Assembly (NCBI GenBank): GCA_001825475.1
Contig: MHWZ01000005.1
Span: 1-8,961, forward strand
DNA: 8,961 bases
Direction: 5' to 3'
Origin: Candidatus Zambryskibacteria bacterium RIFOXYD2_FULL_43_10
GTDB taxonomy: Bacteria > Patescibacteriota > Minisyncoccia > Phycocordibacterales > Zambryskibacteraceae
The notes beneath the pieces were generated by a model. The model worked only from the letters and a program-made list of their open reading frames with translations. It was not told where the DNA came from and did not search any database. Below are positions 1-6,498 of this stretch, one piece after another (within the stretch, counting starts at the first letter, position 1; every line of letters starts with the position of its first letter). Both the position numbers and the translations under genes were made by a program.

Positions 1-908
1 TGCCAATACTTCTCGAGCAAACTTTAAGGGAAGCTCAATTGTCCGAAGCCGAGCTTAGGACAGTTGATTGTATTGCGGTTACAAACGGTCCGGGTCTAGA
101 ACCGGCCCTCTGGGTCGGCATCAATTTTGCGGAGAAACTTGGGAAGTCATGGCATAAGCCAGTTGTGCCCGTCAACCACATGGAGGGACATCTCGTCTCG
201 GTTCTATTCCGAGACGAGAATGCAAAAATCAAAAATCAAAATGAAAAATTAGAATTACCAGCACTCGGACTCTTGGTTTCCGGAGGACATACTGAACTGG
301 TACATATTAAAGACTTTGGAAATTATGAAATTATCGGCCGAACGCGTGATGACGCCGTTGGTGAAGCATTTGATAAAACGGCGCGGATGCTTGGACTTCC
401 TTATCCGGGTGGACCGGAAATTTCTCGGCTAGCCGAGAAAGTGAGAAAAAGGTCCGCTAATGACAAAATTAAGCTCCCAAGACCAATGATTCACTCAAAA
501 AATCTTGATTTCTCGTTCTCTGGTCTTAAAACCGCCGTACTCTACAGACTTAAAACAGAAAAAGGATTGAACGACAAATTTAAGGCAGATATGGCTAGAG
601 CATTTGAAGATGCAGCAGTTGAAGTACTTATAGAAAAAACCCGTAAGGCTTTGTTTGAACTAGGTGACAAGATCAAAACTCTGATTGTGGCTGGCGGTGT
701 TTCGGCAAACGCTCATCTATCTCAAGAACTTGAGAAGCTCATGGGCAAATTTTCTAATATCGTTCTTAGAATACCAACCAAACTTCTCACCACCGACAAC
801 GCCATTATGATAGGGATTGCCGCTTTCATAAAAATAAAGAAAACACCAGAAACCCTCAAGGAAAAGACCCCAATAATTGCATCCGGCAATCTATCGTTTA
901 CTTCGTAG
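1..908 (+). CDS. tsaD: tRNA N6-threonylcarbamoyladenosine transferase TsaD (5' end outside window)
   Basis: TsaD transfers the threonylcarbamoyl group from threonylcarbamoyl-AMP to A37 of tRNAs reading ANN codons, acting in the cytoplasm with TsaB and TsaE. The frame is open from base 3 with no stop before the window edge, so the TTG at 39 is an internal codon and not the start. The missing part should hold the N-terminal ETSCDE-type motif. Visible hallmarks are GPGLEPALWVG, the metal-binding NHMEGH (174-191), SGGHT (279-293), DDAVGEAFDKTARMLGLPYPGGP, SFSGLKTA, GGVSAN (693-710) and TDNAIMIG. About 301 codons are visible and the C-terminus is complete. Between NHMEGH and SGGHT there are 29 residues where E. 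coli TsaD has about 20. The extra residues are Lys/Asn-rich and encoded by an A-rich repeat. The TAG stop overlaps by 11 bp the end of the convergent surface-protein gene. Confidence 0.96.
   Translation, partial: PILLEQTLREAQLSEAELRTVDCIAVTNGPGLEPALWVGINFAEKLGKSWHKPVVPVNHMEGHLVSVLFRDENAKIKNQNEKLELPALGLLVSGGHTELVHIKDFGNYEIIGRTRDDAVGEAFDKTARMLGLPYPGGPEISRLAEKVRKRSANDKIKLPRPMIHSKNLDFSFSGLKTAVLYRLKTEKGLNDKFKADMARAFEDAAVEVLIEKTRKALFELGDKIKTLIVAGGVSANAHLSQELEKLMGKFSNIVLRIPTKLLTTDNAIMIGIAAFIKIKKTPETLKEKTPIIASGNLSFTS
191..219. repeat. Perfect 11-bp inverted repeat inside tsaD
   Basis: TCTCGTCTCGG (191-201) and CCGAGACGAGA (209-219) are exact reverse complements around a 7-nt spacer, TTCTATT. As RNA this would be a stable hairpin in the coding region, translated as part of HLVSVLFRDE just after NHMEGH. 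It directly precedes the A-rich insertion at 223-250. Function is unknown. Confidence 0.85.
223..250. repeat. A-rich short repeat encoding a TsaD loop insertion
   Basis: Near-repeats of CAAAAAT (caaaaatc, aaaaatca, aaaatgaaaaatt) fill this stretch and encode the Lys/Asn-rich residues KIKNQNEKL. It coincides with the extra residues relative to the usual TsaD spacing between NHxxGH and SGGHT. That suggests in-frame expansion or insertion of simple sequence in a surface loop. This is inferred, since no homologues were aligned. Confidence 0.6.
421..440. repeat. Perfect 20-bp palindrome inside tsaD
   Basis: TTTCTCGGCTAGCCGAGAAA is its own reverse complement and encodes most of ISRLAEK after the conserved PGGP motif. 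Its TCTCGG/CCGAGA core arms match the inner arms of the hairpin at 191-219. The LA residues are conserved in TsaD, so part of the sequence is under protein constraint. Whether the dyad has a DNA or RNA role cannot be told from one copy. Confidence 0.85.
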
Positions 909-3414
909 ATCCGGCAACAGTTATCTTGGCATCGCCCTTCTCACTTTTGTCCTCCTTCGAAATTAATTTGGGTAAAATTATAACCGTCTCTGGCTCTTCT
1001 TTTTCAGATATTTTCTCTTTTTCTATCGCTCGCTTCCCAAGTTTCCCTTTAAATATGGTTTGATTCTCTTTCCAAATAGATTTTATACGTAAAGAACCGA
1101 CCAGGTACCATGACTTAATAGAAGCTCTAATAGAATTATGTTTGGAGTAAGTCGATGTCCAAATTAATGAAAGGATAAGAGCTAGCATCAGTGGTAAGAT
1201 AACACACCACCATCTCATCATGTAGGCCGCCACGATAGCAAGACCCATGCCCACATCAATAGTCAGCCATTTGGTAAAGAATCGTTTTTTAGCATTCTCA
1301 GGGATATTTTTATAAAGGACATCCTTTAGAACATTTCCTAGGATATAAAGGACAATAATCACCAATAGAAATTCATACGAACATTTTATTATGTCTAATA
1401 GATTATCCGGTAACGCAAATATTGCGGCCGCCAGATTGCGAAGATTTTGTCCTTGAGGGGGTTCCGCTTCGCCCACTATAGGGATTACTATAGGCGTGGT
1501 AGTCGAAAGACCTCTTTCTTCCACACTCCCTGATTCGGAAGGAGGTGGTAACTCAACATCGACTCCTCGTGTTCTTAGACTGTCCAAAAGCGCTCTAAAG
1601 GCGGCTATTTCATTAACTTGAGACTGATTAAGCGGGAATATTCGTTGACAGTATATCTCATTTATTTTCTTAAGAGTCAGAATATATACATAGCCAGTGG
1701 GACCAGTGTGTCCCCACGGTTCCAAAATATCGCTGAAGTATTTCATTTGAAATGCCGAAACGGCGTCAAAGGTAGCTTGGTCAAAGACACCGGTCAGAGT
1801 AACTTCACTATGTCCTTCAAAATTTCTTAAAAAGCCCTGGAGTTTCAGAACCTCTATTGGGTCGTTAGCAAAATCGCGACGCATATAATCGCGCAGATAG
1901 AAACACACGGCCTCGGTCACTGTGCTGGTAGATGTGGAAGGTCTGGAAGAACCACCTCCGCTACCGCTACTACTTCCTCCGCCCCCACCTCCTCCGCCGC
2001 CGCCATCGCAGTTTGTTGTACAGGATGGAGTGTCATTTACCTTAACATCTGCGCTTGAAGTGTTGTCGCTAGAAACTGGATCAGTTTGGGTCCCAGATAC
2101 AATAGAAGTGTTGGTTATTGTCTTGCCTTCATTACCGCTTTTTATAGTAGCGCTAAGAGTTAAAACTGTGGAAGAACTGTTCATTAAATCACCTATAGTC
2201 CACATTCCTGTGGTTGTGGAGTAACTACCCGTAGTAGATGTCGCGGAAACAAAATTTAACTCGCTCGGTATAGCATCTGTCACGGACACTCCGGTGGCAT
2301 CACTCGGACCATTATTGGTTAAAGTAATTGTGTATGTAATTGTGTCACCAACACTGGCAGTCGACTTATCAACTGTCTTCGTCACAGCAAGATTTGCGCT
2401 GGGAGAAGATCCACCGCCGCCGAGAGGATTTACGACGAGAACGAAGGTTTTGGCATCGATACCACAATCATTTGTGGCTGATATTGCAATATTGAAAGTA
2501 CCTGTTTCTGTAGATATACCTGAAATAGTATTGGTTGATGTGGAGTAACTAAGTCCGTTTGGTAAGCTTGAGGTGGCCACGGTAAAACTCGTAGTGGTAG
2601 AAACAACACCAGTAGTCGTTGCTGTTAATGTGTATGAAAATAATTGATTAACGATACTTGTTGCCGACAATTCACTAATGATCGTTGGTAGTGGGCATAC
2701 TGGTGGTGGAGGAGGAGGTGGAGAAACAACTACTTCATCAAACGCCACACAAAGGGGCGTTATACTGTTTGGATTGATATCACTAAAGGCTGCGTGAATA
2801 GCGGTTATTGAAGCGGTACTACTAGCCAATACTAAATTAGTTTCAACTTTTTCTTCCTTATACTCCTCATTACTCTCTAAATCGCTTATGGCGCTAGTGG
2901 TAGCGATAGTCAAACCAAGATTATCTTTCAATACTAGAAACCAGCTTTCATTGGGTTGAACTTGTGTAAGTTTCGTCAGATGGTTGTCATAGGAGACCAG
3001 ACTTATATCATAAGTACCAGCTGAAATAGACACTGAAACAGGGCCTTTGGTAGCGGCACTTAAAGTACCACTAGATATGATAGAACCACTACCGAGATTT
3101 ACAATAGTTCTCCCATCTTTTGGAGTAAGTGGACAGGTTGGCACACTTGGGGGTGGTTGTGGAGGAGTTTCGATATCATCTCCTCCATCGTCACCACCGC
3201 CGTCGCCACCGTCATCATCCCCATCTCCACCGTCACCACCCCCATCACCGTCCCCATCGCCGCCATCACCACCCCCATCACCACCGTCATCGGCATAAAC
3301 ATGAGAAATATTGAAAAGAGCGCTTCCATGTCCGTGATAAGGTAAAACAAGTCCACGCGAAGACAGAAGGAAAACAAAAAAAGATATCAATACGATTGTA
3401 TAAATTTTACGCAT
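898..3414 (-). CDS. Large exported surface protein with Ig-like, DUF11 and peptidoglycan-binding-like domains and C-terminal membrane anchors
   Basis: An 838-residue predicted cell-envelope protein of unknown exact role. Start at 3414 is chosen because MRKIYTIVLISFFVFLL begins a signal peptide (possible cleavage after VYA, residue 41), with AGGA 11 nt upstream. The frame is open to 3564, but those 50 residues look non-coding. In order: a Gly/Asp run (42-80); a Pro-rich linker; a Ser/Thr-rich beta-type region (about 100-225); PPPPPPP; a putative Ig-like He_PIG-type domain (about 243-328, with LPNGLSYSTSTNTISG); a DUF11 repeat (about 340-460, with VGDTITYTITLTNNGPSDATGV); a Gly/Ser linker (470-490); a PGBD-1-like domain (about 503-590, with LKLQGFLRNFEG and TGVFDQATFDAVSAFQ); hydrophobic segments near 676-695, 719-733 and 735-752; and a Lys/Glu-rich tail, probably cytoplasmic. 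It follows the lipoprotein gene on the same strand. Domain names rest on motif resemblance only. Confidence 0.88.
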   Translation of the reverse strand: MRKIYTIVLISFFVFLLSSRGLVLPYHGHGSALFNISHVYADDGGDGGGDGGDGDGDGGGDGGDGDDDGGDGGGDDGGDDIETPPQPPPSVPTCPLTPKDGRTIVNLGSGSIISSGTLSAATKGPVSVSISAGTYDISLVSYDNHLTKLTQVQPNESWFLVLKDNLGLTIATTSAISDLESNEEYKEEKVETNLVLASSTASITAIHAAFSDINPNSITPLCVAFDEVVVSPPPPPPPVCPLPTIISELSATSIVNQLFSYTLTATTTGVVSTTTSFTVATSSLPNGLSYSTSTNTISGISTETGTFNIAISATNDCGIDAKTFVLVVNPLGGGGSSPSANLAVTKTVDKSTASVGDTITYTITLTNNGPSDATGVSVTDAIPSELNFVSATSTTGSYSTTTGMWTIGDLMNSSSTVLTLSATIKSGNEGKTITNTSIVSGTQTDPVSSDNTSSADVKVNDTPSCTTNCDGGGGGGGGGGSSSGSGGGSSRPSTSTSTVTEAVCFYLRDYMRRDFANDPIEVLKLQGFLRNFEGHSEVTLTGVFDQATFDAVSAFQMKYFSDILEPWGHTGPTGYVYILTLKKINEIYCQRIFPLNQSQVNEIAAFRALLDSLRTRGVDVELPPPSESGSVEERGLSTTTPIVIPIVGEAEPPQGQNLRNLAAAIFALPDNLLDIIKCSYEFLLVIIVLYILGNVLKDVLYKNIPENAKKRFFTKWLTIDVGMGLAIVAAYMMRWWCVILPLMLALILSLIWTSTYSKHNSIRASIKSWYLVGSLRIKSIWKENQTIFKGKLGKRAIEKEKISEKEEPETVIILPKLISKEDKSEKGDAKITVAGSTK
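1975..2004. repeat. Poly-glycine codon run in the surface-protein gene
   Basis: Ten consecutive glycine codons, seen on the plus strand as a C-rich cct/ccg/ccc stretch, lead into a Ser/Gly linker between the DUF11 repeat and the peptidoglycan-binding-like domain. Probably a flexible spacer. Such tracts are prone to length change by slippage. Confidence 0.75.
3175..3291. repeat. Imperfect triplet repeat encoding an Asp/Gly run
   Basis: About 39 codons read almost only as GAT/GAC and GGN on the minus strand, giving runs such as GGDGGGDGGDGDGDGGG directly after the predicted signal-peptide cleavage site. The acidic, flexible segment resembles Ca-binding or spacer low-complexity regions. Calcium binding is speculation. 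The long plus-strand open frames rich in Ser/Pro and His/Arg over this region are by-products of the repeat. Confidence 0.8.
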
Positions 3415-3472
3415 GTGTTTGCAGTTCCTATTTCCGAAACACCTTTGAAAAGATGCGTCAGAAAAGAGAACC

Positions 3473-3503
3473 GTTGGGAGCATGTAAGGAACACGCTCCC
3501 AAC
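3473..3503 (-). terminator. Candidate intrinsic terminator or attenuator hairpin after the lipoprotein gene
   Basis: GTTGGGAGC and GCTCCCAAC form a perfect 9-bp stem around a 13-nt loop. Read on the minus strand it is followed by the T-rich ggttctcttttctg, which is not a clean U-tract. It lies 15 nt past the lipoprotein stop codon and 58 nt before the surface-protein start. It could end the upstream transcript or attenuate readthrough into the surface-protein gene. The plus-strand side has no T-run, which favours minus-strand action. Confidence 0.5.
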
Positions 3504-3511
3504 AAGTCACG

Positions 3512-3543
3512 GAACGTGCTATGGCACAATGCCGTGCACGTTC
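3512..3543 (-). repeat. Compound hairpin spanning the lipoprotein stop codon
   Basis: GAACGTGC (3512-3519) and GCACGTTC (3536-3543) are exact reverse complements. Inside them, GGCA and TGCC form a second stem with loop CAA. On the minus-strand RNA this two-tier hairpin includes the final codons and the TAG stop of the lipoprotein gene and sits 8 nt before the second hairpin. It may stabilise the mRNA 3' end or act with the second hairpin in termination. Confidence 0.5.
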
Positions 3544-4073
3544 ATTACACACCAGTGCTTCCATTCATATCCGAATAGCCAGAGGCGATGTTCACCACCC
3601 GACTTAATTGGAGACATGAAATTATCCGGCCAGACTGCCTCAACAATCCACTTGCGCGGATCGTCAGGAAGCATCACGCTACCGGCACCATACGTGAGTT
3701 TCAGAACCCCGAGATCCTCGACAACTTTTGCTGTTTGCAGATCTCTGTAGAAGATTTGTACACTTAAACTCACGGGGGCCCGTATCCTAACCTCACTCCG
3801 CAAACGTGGCCCTAATGTACGAGACACAGCATCCTCCCGATACCCGGCCGGATCGGTCGCATTACGGGTATTGCGACCTTTAGCTATCTTCATCAATTCC
3901 ACAACCTTCTCCTGTATGACATACGGGAGAAGCTGGTAAGACCAAACATTGGCCACTAGCTGACGACCAGCCGGACAATCTATGGGCCCCTTAACCAACG
4001 GTGGCGAGGTTGCCGTTATGGTTTGACATCCAACAATCAGTAAAACAACAAGAAATACGGAAAATTTGTACAT
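3519..4073 (-). CDS. Predicted small lipoprotein of unknown function
   Basis: A 184-residue protein with a lipoprotein signal: MYKFSVFLVVLLIVGC has a Lys at position 3, a hydrophobic core and a lipobox IVGC with the modifiable Cys at residue 16. Start at 4073 is supported by a strong Shine-Dalgarno AGGAGG with 5-nt spacing, the best ribosome site in the window. The mature part has no domain I recognise. It contains charged stretches (MKIAKGRNTRN, LGPRLRSEVRIRAP), a beta-like middle (VSLSVQIFYRDLQ) and a Trp-rich C-terminus (KWIVEAVWPDNF, LFGYEWKHWCVMNV) with two Cys besides the lipobox Cys. By eye the gene is more GC-rich than its neighbours, and its classic SD differs from the leaderless style elsewhere, which could mean a foreign origin. 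It lies upstream of and co-directional with the surface-protein gene, separated by two hairpins, so it is probably envelope-attached. Confidence 0.82.
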   Translation of the reverse strand: MYKFSVFLVVLLIVGCQTITATSPPLVKGPIDCPAGRQLVANVWSYQLLPYVIQEKVVELMKIAKGRNTRNATDPAGYREDAVSRTLGPRLRSEVRIRAPVSLSVQIFYRDLQTAKVVEDLGVLKLTYGAGSVMLPDDPRKWIVEAVWPDNFMSPIKSGGEHRLWLFGYEWKHWCVMNVHGIVP

Positions 4074-4200
4074 GGGTACCTCCTCTTACCAGAACATATA
4101 AATCTGATAAACACATTACGCTCCCGTGAAAAAAAATCAATAATATGATAAAAAAGCTTATGGTGAAAAAATGGCTTATTTACAACATTTTATAATTATT

Positions 4201-4270
4201 TGTCTTTTATATAAATAATGTCTTTGATTAAGAAAAATAAAGTTCTAATAAAACTATCAAATAAAAGACA
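4201..4270. repeat. Spaced 10-bp inverted repeat in the intergenic region
   Basis: TGTCTTTTAT (4201-4210) and ATAAAAGACA (4261-4270) are exact reverse complements separated by 50 nt. The region is AT-rich, so chance is a real possibility. It could be a pair of regulator half-sites between divergent genes. Confidence 0.4.
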
Positions 4271-4322
4271 TGATTAAAATCACTTGCAACTATGTCAAAT
4301 CTTTGAATAACAGATGTAAATT

Positions 4323-4351
4323 TTGTCCTTTAAAGTATCCAATGCCATATT
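4323..4351 (+). promoter_or_regulatory. Candidate valS promoter with extended -10
   Basis: TTGTCC (4323-4328), a 17-nt spacer and CATATT (4346-4351) preceded by TGC form a plausible promoter (4/6 matches in each box plus TGn). Transcription would begin near 4358, just at the in-frame ATG 4360 and about 23 nt before ATG 4381. Confidence 0.45.
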
Positions 4352-4380
4352 TTTAGAGCATGTTATTATTGAGAGACCAT

Positions 4381-6498
4381 ATGGACGAAAAATTTCTTAA
4401 GCCATACAACCCGGGGGCAACCGAAGATAAAATTTATCGTCTCTGGGAAACGAGTGGTTTTTTCAACCCCGATAATCTACCGAAGAGACATCGAGAACCT
4501 TTTTCCATCGTTCTACCACCTCCCAATGTTACCGGAATACTTCACGTGGGCGGAGCCCTCATGGTTGTGATAGAAGATATTATTGTTCGTTATAAACGCA
4601 TGAGGGGTTTTAAAACTCTTTGGCTGCCGGGTACTGACCATGCCGCCATTGCCACAAACACAAGGGTTGAGAAAATTATTTATAAAGAAGAGAAAAAAAC
4701 CAGATATGACATAGGACGAGAGGTTTTTATAGCGAAAGTAGAAAAATTTGTGGCTGAAAATCGAGGGGCTCTAAAACACCAGATCAAACAGATGGGAGCT
4801 TCTCTTGATTGGGACAGAGAAGCCTTCACGTTGGATAAAAAAAGAAGTCTTGCTGTTAAAACTGCATTCAAAATGATGTATGACGCCGGTCTTATTTATC
4901 GCGGTACACGAATAATTAATTGGGACCCAAGAGGCCAGACCACAATTTCAGACGATGAAATTGTTTATGAAGAACGATTGGCAAAACTTTTTACTTTCAA
5001 ATATTCAAAAGATTTCCCTATCGCTATTTCTACCACTCGTCCCGAGACAAAACTCGGCGATACGGCAGTGGCTGTGCATCCGGATGATAAAAGGTACCAA
5101 AAATATATTGGCCAGACTTATAAAGTAAATTTCGCTGGTGCAAATCTGGAAATAAAAGTAGTGGCTGATGAAATTGTTGATATGGAGTTTGGTACCGGAG
5201 CCCTGGGAGTCACTCCCGCTCATAGTCAGATAGATGCCGAGTTAGCTCTACGCCATAATCTTCCGTCAATTCAAGTCATAAATGAACATGCGAAAATCAA
5301 ATTACCCATCCCCGGGCTGGAGGGAGAAAAAACTGTAGCGGCACGAGAAAAAATAGTTAAATGGTTAAAAACAGAAGGTCTTTTAATTAAGGAGGGAGAG
5401 ATTACCCAAAATATTTCCACTGCCGAACGCACCGGCAGTGTGATAGAACCACTCCCAAAACTGCAATGGTTTGTGGATGTAAATAAACCAATTGAAAAGC
5501 GCGGAGGAAAGTCACTTAAGCAATTGATGCATGATGCTGTCGCAAGCGGACAAATTAAAATACTGCCGGAAAGATTTGAAAAAGAATATTTTAACTGGAT
5601 AAATAACCTTCATGATTGGAACATCTCGCGTCAGATTTGGTACGGACACCGGATCCCGGTGTGGTATAGAAATAACGAAATATATGTTGGTGTAGATAGG
5701 CCGGATGGTTTAGATTGGGAACAGGATCCTGATACATTAGATACATGGTTTTCATCGGGTCTGTGGACATTCTCCGCATTGGGTTGGCCGGAGAGAACAC
5801 GTGATCTTGAAATCTATCATCCCACAGATATCCTAGAAACTGGCTACGATATCATCTTCTTCTGGGTGGCGCGCATGATTCTGATGTCCGAATTCCTGCT
5901 AGGAGACATCCCGTTCAAAACGGTATATCTGCACGGATTGGTGCGAAATGAAAAGGGCAAGAAACTAAGTAAATCACTGGGCGATAATGTTGACCCTCTT
6001 TCCATTACTGACAAATACGGAACCGATGCTCTGAGAATGGCTCTTATTGTCGGCGTTGGTCCGGGCTCTGATAGTAAGCTCTCAAATGATAAACTTAAGG
6101 CGTATAAAAACTTCGCCAATAAACTTTGGAATATCGCGCGTTTCGTACTCTCGCAAGAAAGGCCGGCAGACGGGAAAACTGGACTTGACCAAGAACTGGT
6201 GAACGAATTTAGCGCGTTGACCAAAGACATTACCAATGATATGGAGAACTATCGTTTTTACATCGCCGCAGAGAAAATCTACGCATATATCTGGCACCGC
6301 TTCGCCGATGAGATCTTAGAGGAATCTAAAAAGATGTCGAGCAGGAGAGAAACCTTGTATTATATTCTTGAGAACTCGCTCAAACTGCTTCACCCATTCA
6401 TGCCCTTCATCACTGAAGAGATCTGGTCCGAATTAAAAGCTAGCGCCAAGCCCCCAGAACCTAGAAGCCTGTTAATGATAGAGACCTGGCCATCATGA
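4381..6498 (+). CDS. valS: Valyl-tRNA synthetase, short form with HVGG in place of HIGH
   Basis: A class I synthetase charging tRNA-Val, with an editing domain against misactivated Thr. Start at 4381 gives 705 residues and fits the family N-terminus (FLKPYNPGATEDKIYRLWETSGFF). A weak GAGAG lies 5 nt upstream. ATG 4360 would add MLLLRDH and could be a leaderless start. Motifs: PPPNVTGILHVGGA (signature at 55-58, second His replaced by Gly), GTDHAAIAT, editing-domain TTRPET (218-223) and EFGTGALGVTPAH, WNISRQIWYGHRIPVWY, LDTWFSSGLWTFSALGWPE, and KLSKS (528-532). The Cys-rich zinc insert usually found after IPVWY is missing, replaced by RNNEIYVGVDRPDG. The protein stops at LLMIETWPS after the anticodon-binding domain, so the C-terminal coiled-coil arm is absent. 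This makes it much shorter than the usual roughly 870-950 residues. It overlaps the next gene by ATGA. Confidence 0.95.
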   Translation: MDEKFLKPYNPGATEDKIYRLWETSGFFNPDNLPKRHREPFSIVLPPPNVTGILHVGGALMVVIEDIIVRYKRMRGFKTLWLPGTDHAAIATNTRVEKIIYKEEKKTRYDIGREVFIAKVEKFVAENRGALKHQIKQMGASLDWDREAFTLDKKRSLAVKTAFKMMYDAGLIYRGTRIINWDPRGQTTISDDEIVYEERLAKLFTFKYSKDFPIAISTTRPETKLGDTAVAVHPDDKRYQKYIGQTYKVNFAGANLEIKVVADEIVDMEFGTGALGVTPAHSQIDAELALRHNLPSIQVINEHAKIKLPIPGLEGEKTVAAREKIVKWLKTEGLLIKEGEITQNISTAERTGSVIEPLPKLQWFVDVNKPIEKRGGKSLKQLMHDAVASGQIKILPERFEKEYFNWINNLHDWNISRQIWYGHRIPVWYRNNEIYVGVDRPDGLDWEQDPDTLDTWFSSGLWTFSALGWPERTRDLEIYHPTDILETGYDIIFFWVARMILMSEFLLGDIPFKTVYLHGLVRNEKGKKLSKSLGDNVDPLSITDKYGTDALRMALIVGVGPGSDSKLSNDKLKAYKNFANKLWNIARFVLSQERPADGKTGLDQELVNEFSALTKDITNDMENYRFYIAAEKIYAYIWHRFADEILEESKKMSSRRETLYYILENSLKLLHPFMPFITEEIWSELKASAKPPEPRSLLMIETWPS
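5418..5440. repeat. 8-bp inverted repeat within valS
   Basis: CACTGCCG (5418-5425) and CGGCAGTG (5433-5440) pair perfectly around a 7-nt loop, encoding part of STAERTGSV. The coding segment matches the conserved synthetase region, so the dyad may be coincidental. Confidence 0.5.

Larger units (their letters stand above)
4074..4380. other. AT-rich divergent intergenic region
   Basis: About 300 bp between the minus-strand lipoprotein gene and valS. It holds the lipoprotein SD near its left edge, a very AT-rich middle (4130-4300) with no credible reading frame, an inverted repeat at 4201-4210/4261-4270 and a candidate valS promoter near its right edge. No good -35/-10 pair was found for the lipoprotein gene. 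Confidence 0.7.

Noticed and set aside
3175..3291. CRISPR-like or tandem-repeat array
   Set aside because: The repetition is of single codons (GAY/GGN) without fixed units or spacers and lies in frame in a coding region.
1922..3345. Several plus-strand open frames rich in Pro, His or Ser
   Set aside because: They are antisense readings of the Gly/Asp and poly-Gly codon repeats and the Thr/Ser-rich domains of the minus-strand gene, with no start signals or recognisable domains.
3415..3564. N-terminal extension of the surface protein up to an ATG at 3564
   Set aside because: The extra 50 residues precede an obvious signal peptide, overlap the lipoprotein stop and both hairpins, and have no SD. 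The start at 3414 fits better.
4360..4380. ATG 4360 as the definite valS start
   Set aside because: It fits the leaderless spacing from the candidate promoter, but the family N-terminus and a GAGAG before 4381 favour the shorter form. Left open in the valS entry.
5646..5662. 7-bp dyad ACACCGG-ATC-CCGGTGT in valS
   Set aside because: It encodes the conserved HRIPV segment of the synthetase and is easily explained by codon choice.
5844..6236. Minus-strand 130-codon open frame inside valS
   Set aside because: It is antisense to the conserved KLSKS region of valyl-tRNA synthetase. The protein looks random.
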